DNA from: a virus
Virus record (IMG/VR): IMGVR_UViG_3300028115_000009
Coordinates: 1 to 64,000 of that record
Length of the DNA stretch: 64,000 nucleotides
Reading direction: 5' to 3' (one strand)
The notes under the pieces are model-generated. The model saw only the letters and a program-made list of their open reading frames with translations. It was not told the DNA's origin and ran no database searches. Every line of letters begins with the position of its first letter. The first letter of the stretch is position 1. Below, in pieces: positions 61,838-64,000 of this stretch. A program made the position numbers and the translations under genes.

Positions 61838-64000
61838 TCAGCGTGTTGGATCGACAAATGTCTTCATAAAATACGCCATTGCAAGGCCATCGCCTGCCCA
61901 TGCCGCAGTTGGTCCAGAAACATTTGCCTTTGTCCCTATTTCAACTTGCCATCCTTCAGCACCTTCTGGAACTGTTGATGTAATTTCATCAGGTCCGCCA
62001 ACTTTAACTGTACCTGCTGTTAGCAAGCCAGTAAATGTATCTGAGCCACCTTGCGATAGTCGACTTGTTAAGTATGTTTTAATTGCCTTCTGTGTTGGTA
62101 CAAGGTTATTTGAGTTTGCAACAAACGTACCGTCTGTTGAGAACGCTGTAATAACTACCGGTGATCCACCAAGAGCAACACCACCAATTTCAAGTTGATC
62201 AAGACCTTGTAGACCAAATTCATCTGCACTCAAAGTAACAATACCAGTTGCCTGTTCAACCGCAAACAAGTCACCAACTCTAAAGTTACCATCTTGGTCT
62301 GTTGAACTGTAGAACACACGCCCGTTGTTAGTTTCTTGAACTTCGTCTTGTGGTTCTAAGTTAGTTGTAATCGGTAAGTTAGGATAATTAGATTGAATCT
62401 GGTTACCGAAACCAATGTTCAAGAAGTCATGATTGGTTAAACGTACTTGACTAAATCTTGAACGTATTGTTAACGGATCATCGTGTGCAGGTGATAAATC
62501 TTGTGTTAAGCCCGGTGAAAGTTGAATTTCACATTCTAAGAATGGCACTTCTGTTCCACGTAATATCGTTGCTTTTGCTACCCTGTATACTTCGCCGTTA
62601 CCTGTAAATTCTAAGTTATCTCCAGGTTGTGGCAATCTTGTTAAGTTTTTAACAACAATGCGTAGCCCAGTTTGGAATTCGTCAGCATAGCCTCCGCCAT
62701 TAATACTAATAGATGTTGAAGTTGTATTGTAACCTTGTCCATAATTTACAAACGTAGGCGAGCTTAATACTCCGTTACCTACACGAACCTGGAATGCAGC
62801 ATCTTGCGAATTGTTAGGATCAAATATATCTATAGTCGGAGAAGTAGTATATCCTGATCCTGCCTGGAACATGTTTACACTTGTAATAGTACTATCAGTA
62901 ATAGTTACCCTTGCTTGTGCTCTTGAACCAGTTGAGATTTTATGTGTAACTCCAAGATCAGATATTGCTAAGAACCATCCGTCTTTATTAATATTATCAA
63001 AAGTAAATCCTAATGCTCTATATGGAGATATTTCTCCATCAAGAATCTTCCAATTAAATCCATCTTCTGATTGGCAACAAATTCCGTCTTCGACATTTAT
63101 TAATACAAATACACCATTGCCGTATTCAAAAATCGTTCCTTTAACAGCTAAGTTTGACTGGTACCAAGTAATACCATCGAAGCTGTAAACTGACGGTTTT
63201 TCATCTGAAGACACTGCAACGAATCTTCCGTTACCAAATTTAATTTGTGTCCAGTTACCTGCTGTAGAATCTAAAGAAGTATCAAGTGTAGATTCTGCCC
63301 AAGTGGCACCATTATCTATGCTATATTTTACAGCATGACTATCTCCTGATATAGCAACAAACGTGTTTCGTCCATAATCAATATCAATCCATTTATCATC
63401 GTCAATTGATTGATCAACTTCTGTCCAAGTACTGCCGTTGTTAGCCGAATATGCAGAAATTGAACTATCTGAAACTGCAACAAATCTTCCGTTACCATAA
63501 GTAATTGCAGTGTAGTTTCCTGTGCTTAAAGTTGGAAGTGACGACGATAACCAAGTTACACCATCTGAAACAGAGTATAGGACATCGCCAGTTTTAGAAA
63601 TAAGTACCCAAGTATTATTGCCGTAACAAGCATCAACCCATCCGCCGTTATAATCTGGGTTAGGAATTAATGTTCCAAATCCGTCATCGATCTCTGGAGC
63701 ATCATCAGCGCCTTTTGGAAGTATAATATCGATATCCCAATTCTCATAATCTGATGTACTTACTGCGTTAAATCCGTTAATTGGAAATGCTATTGGATAA
63801 AATCCATTTGATGCAATTATACTGTATTCAGATATATTTATATGTGGAATATCGTTCATTGCTATTTGTGTAAAGGTCGGGGCACCATATTTAACTCTTG
63901 GCTCAATAGTGTATACTGAAGTAGAGTCAAACGTATTAACTAATAGTGTACCTGGGTTAATATGATCCCATCCTACAGCATTTAATTGCATTGAACCTGT
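61838..64000 (-). CDS. Tail fibre paralogue of the giant fibre C-terminus (5' end outside window)
   Basis: At least 720 residues; the frame stays open to the right edge, so the true start is outside. It repeats the end of the giant fibre: GWDHINPGTLLVNTFD, YTIEPRVKYGAPTF, several YGNGRFVAV ... S-DG-x-x-W propeller-like units, and RLTNHDFLNIGFGNQIQSNY with RVFYSSTDQDGNFRVGDLFA. The C-terminal ~80 residues differ (WQVEIGTKANVSGPTAAWAG). The two genes therefore arose by duplication of the C-terminal part. Function is likely fibre or baseplate attachment. Confidence 0.75.
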   Translation of the reverse strand, partial: TGSMQLNAVGWDHINPGTLLVNTFDSTSVYTIEPRVKYGAPTFTQIAMNDIPHINISEYSIIASNGFYPIAFPINGFNAVSTSDYENWDIDIILPKGADDAPEIDDGFGTLIPNPDYNGGWVDACYGNNTWVLISKTGDVLYSVSDGVTWLSSSLPTLSTGNYTAITYGNGRFVAVSDSSISAYSANNGSTWTEVDQSIDDDKWIDIDYGRNTFVAISGDSHAVKYSIDNGATWAESTLDTSLDSTAGNWTQIKFGNGRFVAVSSDEKPSVYSFDGITWYQSNLAVKGTIFEYGNGVFVLINVEDGICCQSEDGFNWKILDGEISPYRALGFTFDNINKDGWFLAISDLGVTHKISTGSRAQARVTITDSTITSVNMFQAGSGYTTSPTIDIFDPNNSQDAAFQVRVGNGVLSSPTFVNYGQGYNTTSTSISINGGGYADEFQTGLRIVVKNLTRLPQPGDNLEFTGNGEVYRVAKATILRGTEVPFLECEIQLSPGLTQDLSPAHDDPLTIRSRFSQVRLTNHDFLNIGFGNQIQSNYPNLPITTNLEPQDEVQETNNGRVFYSSTDQDGNFRVGDLFAVEQATGIVTLSADEFGLQGLDQLEIGGVALGGSPVVITAFSTDGTFVANSNNLVPTQKAIKTYLTSRLSQGGSDTFTGLLTAGTVKVGGPDEITSTVPEGAEGWQVEIGTKANVSGPTAAWAGDGLAMAYFMKTFVDPTR

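Noticed and set aside
1-64000. CRISPR array, tRNA gene, integrase or attachment site
   Set aside because: No direct repeat with spacers, no cloverleaf-sized free space and no recombinase frame was found. Gaps between genes are short, none above 300 bases.

Overview
The window is part of the genome of a T4-type contractile-tailed phage (myovirus). The diagnostic genes are T4 homologues: the ssDNA-binding protein gp32, UvsX and UvsY, both terminase subunits (gp16, gp17), head completion gp4, neck proteins gp13 and gp14, tail sheath stabiliser gp15, tail sheath gp18 and tail tube gp19. The AT-rich composition, gene order, very large repetitive tail proteins and wealth of sugar-modifying genes resemble marine T4-like phages (cyanophage or pelagiphage type). 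The host is probably a Gram-negative bacterium, because the phage carries genes for ADP-heptose, an LPS core precursor. The host itself cannot be named from this sequence. No integrase, tRNA or CRISPR array was seen, and no gap longer than 300 bases lacks a gene.

Layout. (1) 1-7.8 kb: a glycan island with GT-A and GT-25 glycosyltransferases, three related capsule-type GT-B proteins (one fused to a GT-A domain), a cytidylyltransferase-cupin fusion and two methyltransferases. Its minus-strand part is translationally coupled to uvsY. (2) 7.8-10.6 kb: uvsY, a small gene, uvsX and gp32, with a strong sigma70-type promoter upstream of gp32. (3) 10.8-24.1 kb (minus): LysM protein, gp17, a PG-binding repeat protein, gp16, gp4, a tube-like protein, gp19 and an enlarged gp18. 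(4) 24.2-25.9 kb: an HNH protein overlapping a P-loop dNMP-kinase-like gene tail to tail, then gp13. (5) 25.9-31.1 kb (plus): gp14, three proteins with capsid-targeting-like N-termini, and gp15. (6) 31.1-36 kb (plus): a Nudix gene, then a tightly overlapping operon hldE / halogenase-like flavoprotein / hldD / cupin / gmhB behind a consensus sigma70 promoter. (7) 36-44.9 kb: carbamoyltransferase, heptosyltransferase-like GT9, a second halogenase-like protein, FkbM methyltransferase, an SGNH-like protein and five putative Fe(II)/2-oxoglutarate oxygenases. (8) 45-64 kb (minus): tail-fibre region with a tail-fibre-assembly-like protein, three tandem Cys/Gly-rich adhesin paralogues, a 665-aa fibre, a 3,722-aa giant fibre and a truncated paralogue of its C-terminal part.

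How the parts may work together. Regions 3-5 package DNA and build the neck and tail. Regions 1, 6 and 7 encode sugar-nucleotide synthesis, sugar transfer and chemical tailoring (halogenation-like, hydroxylation-like, carbamoylation, methylation). They lie beside the receptor-binding proteins of region 8, so glycan remodelling of either the host surface or the virion fibres is the leading inference.

Regulation visible in the sequence. Many late genes have a T4-late-promoter-like box (NNTAAATA). At five genes the box lies exactly 5 nt before the ATG, so the predicted transcript would be leaderless. Three sigma70-like promoters with 17-nt spacing lie before gp32, the dNMP-kinase-like gene and hldE.
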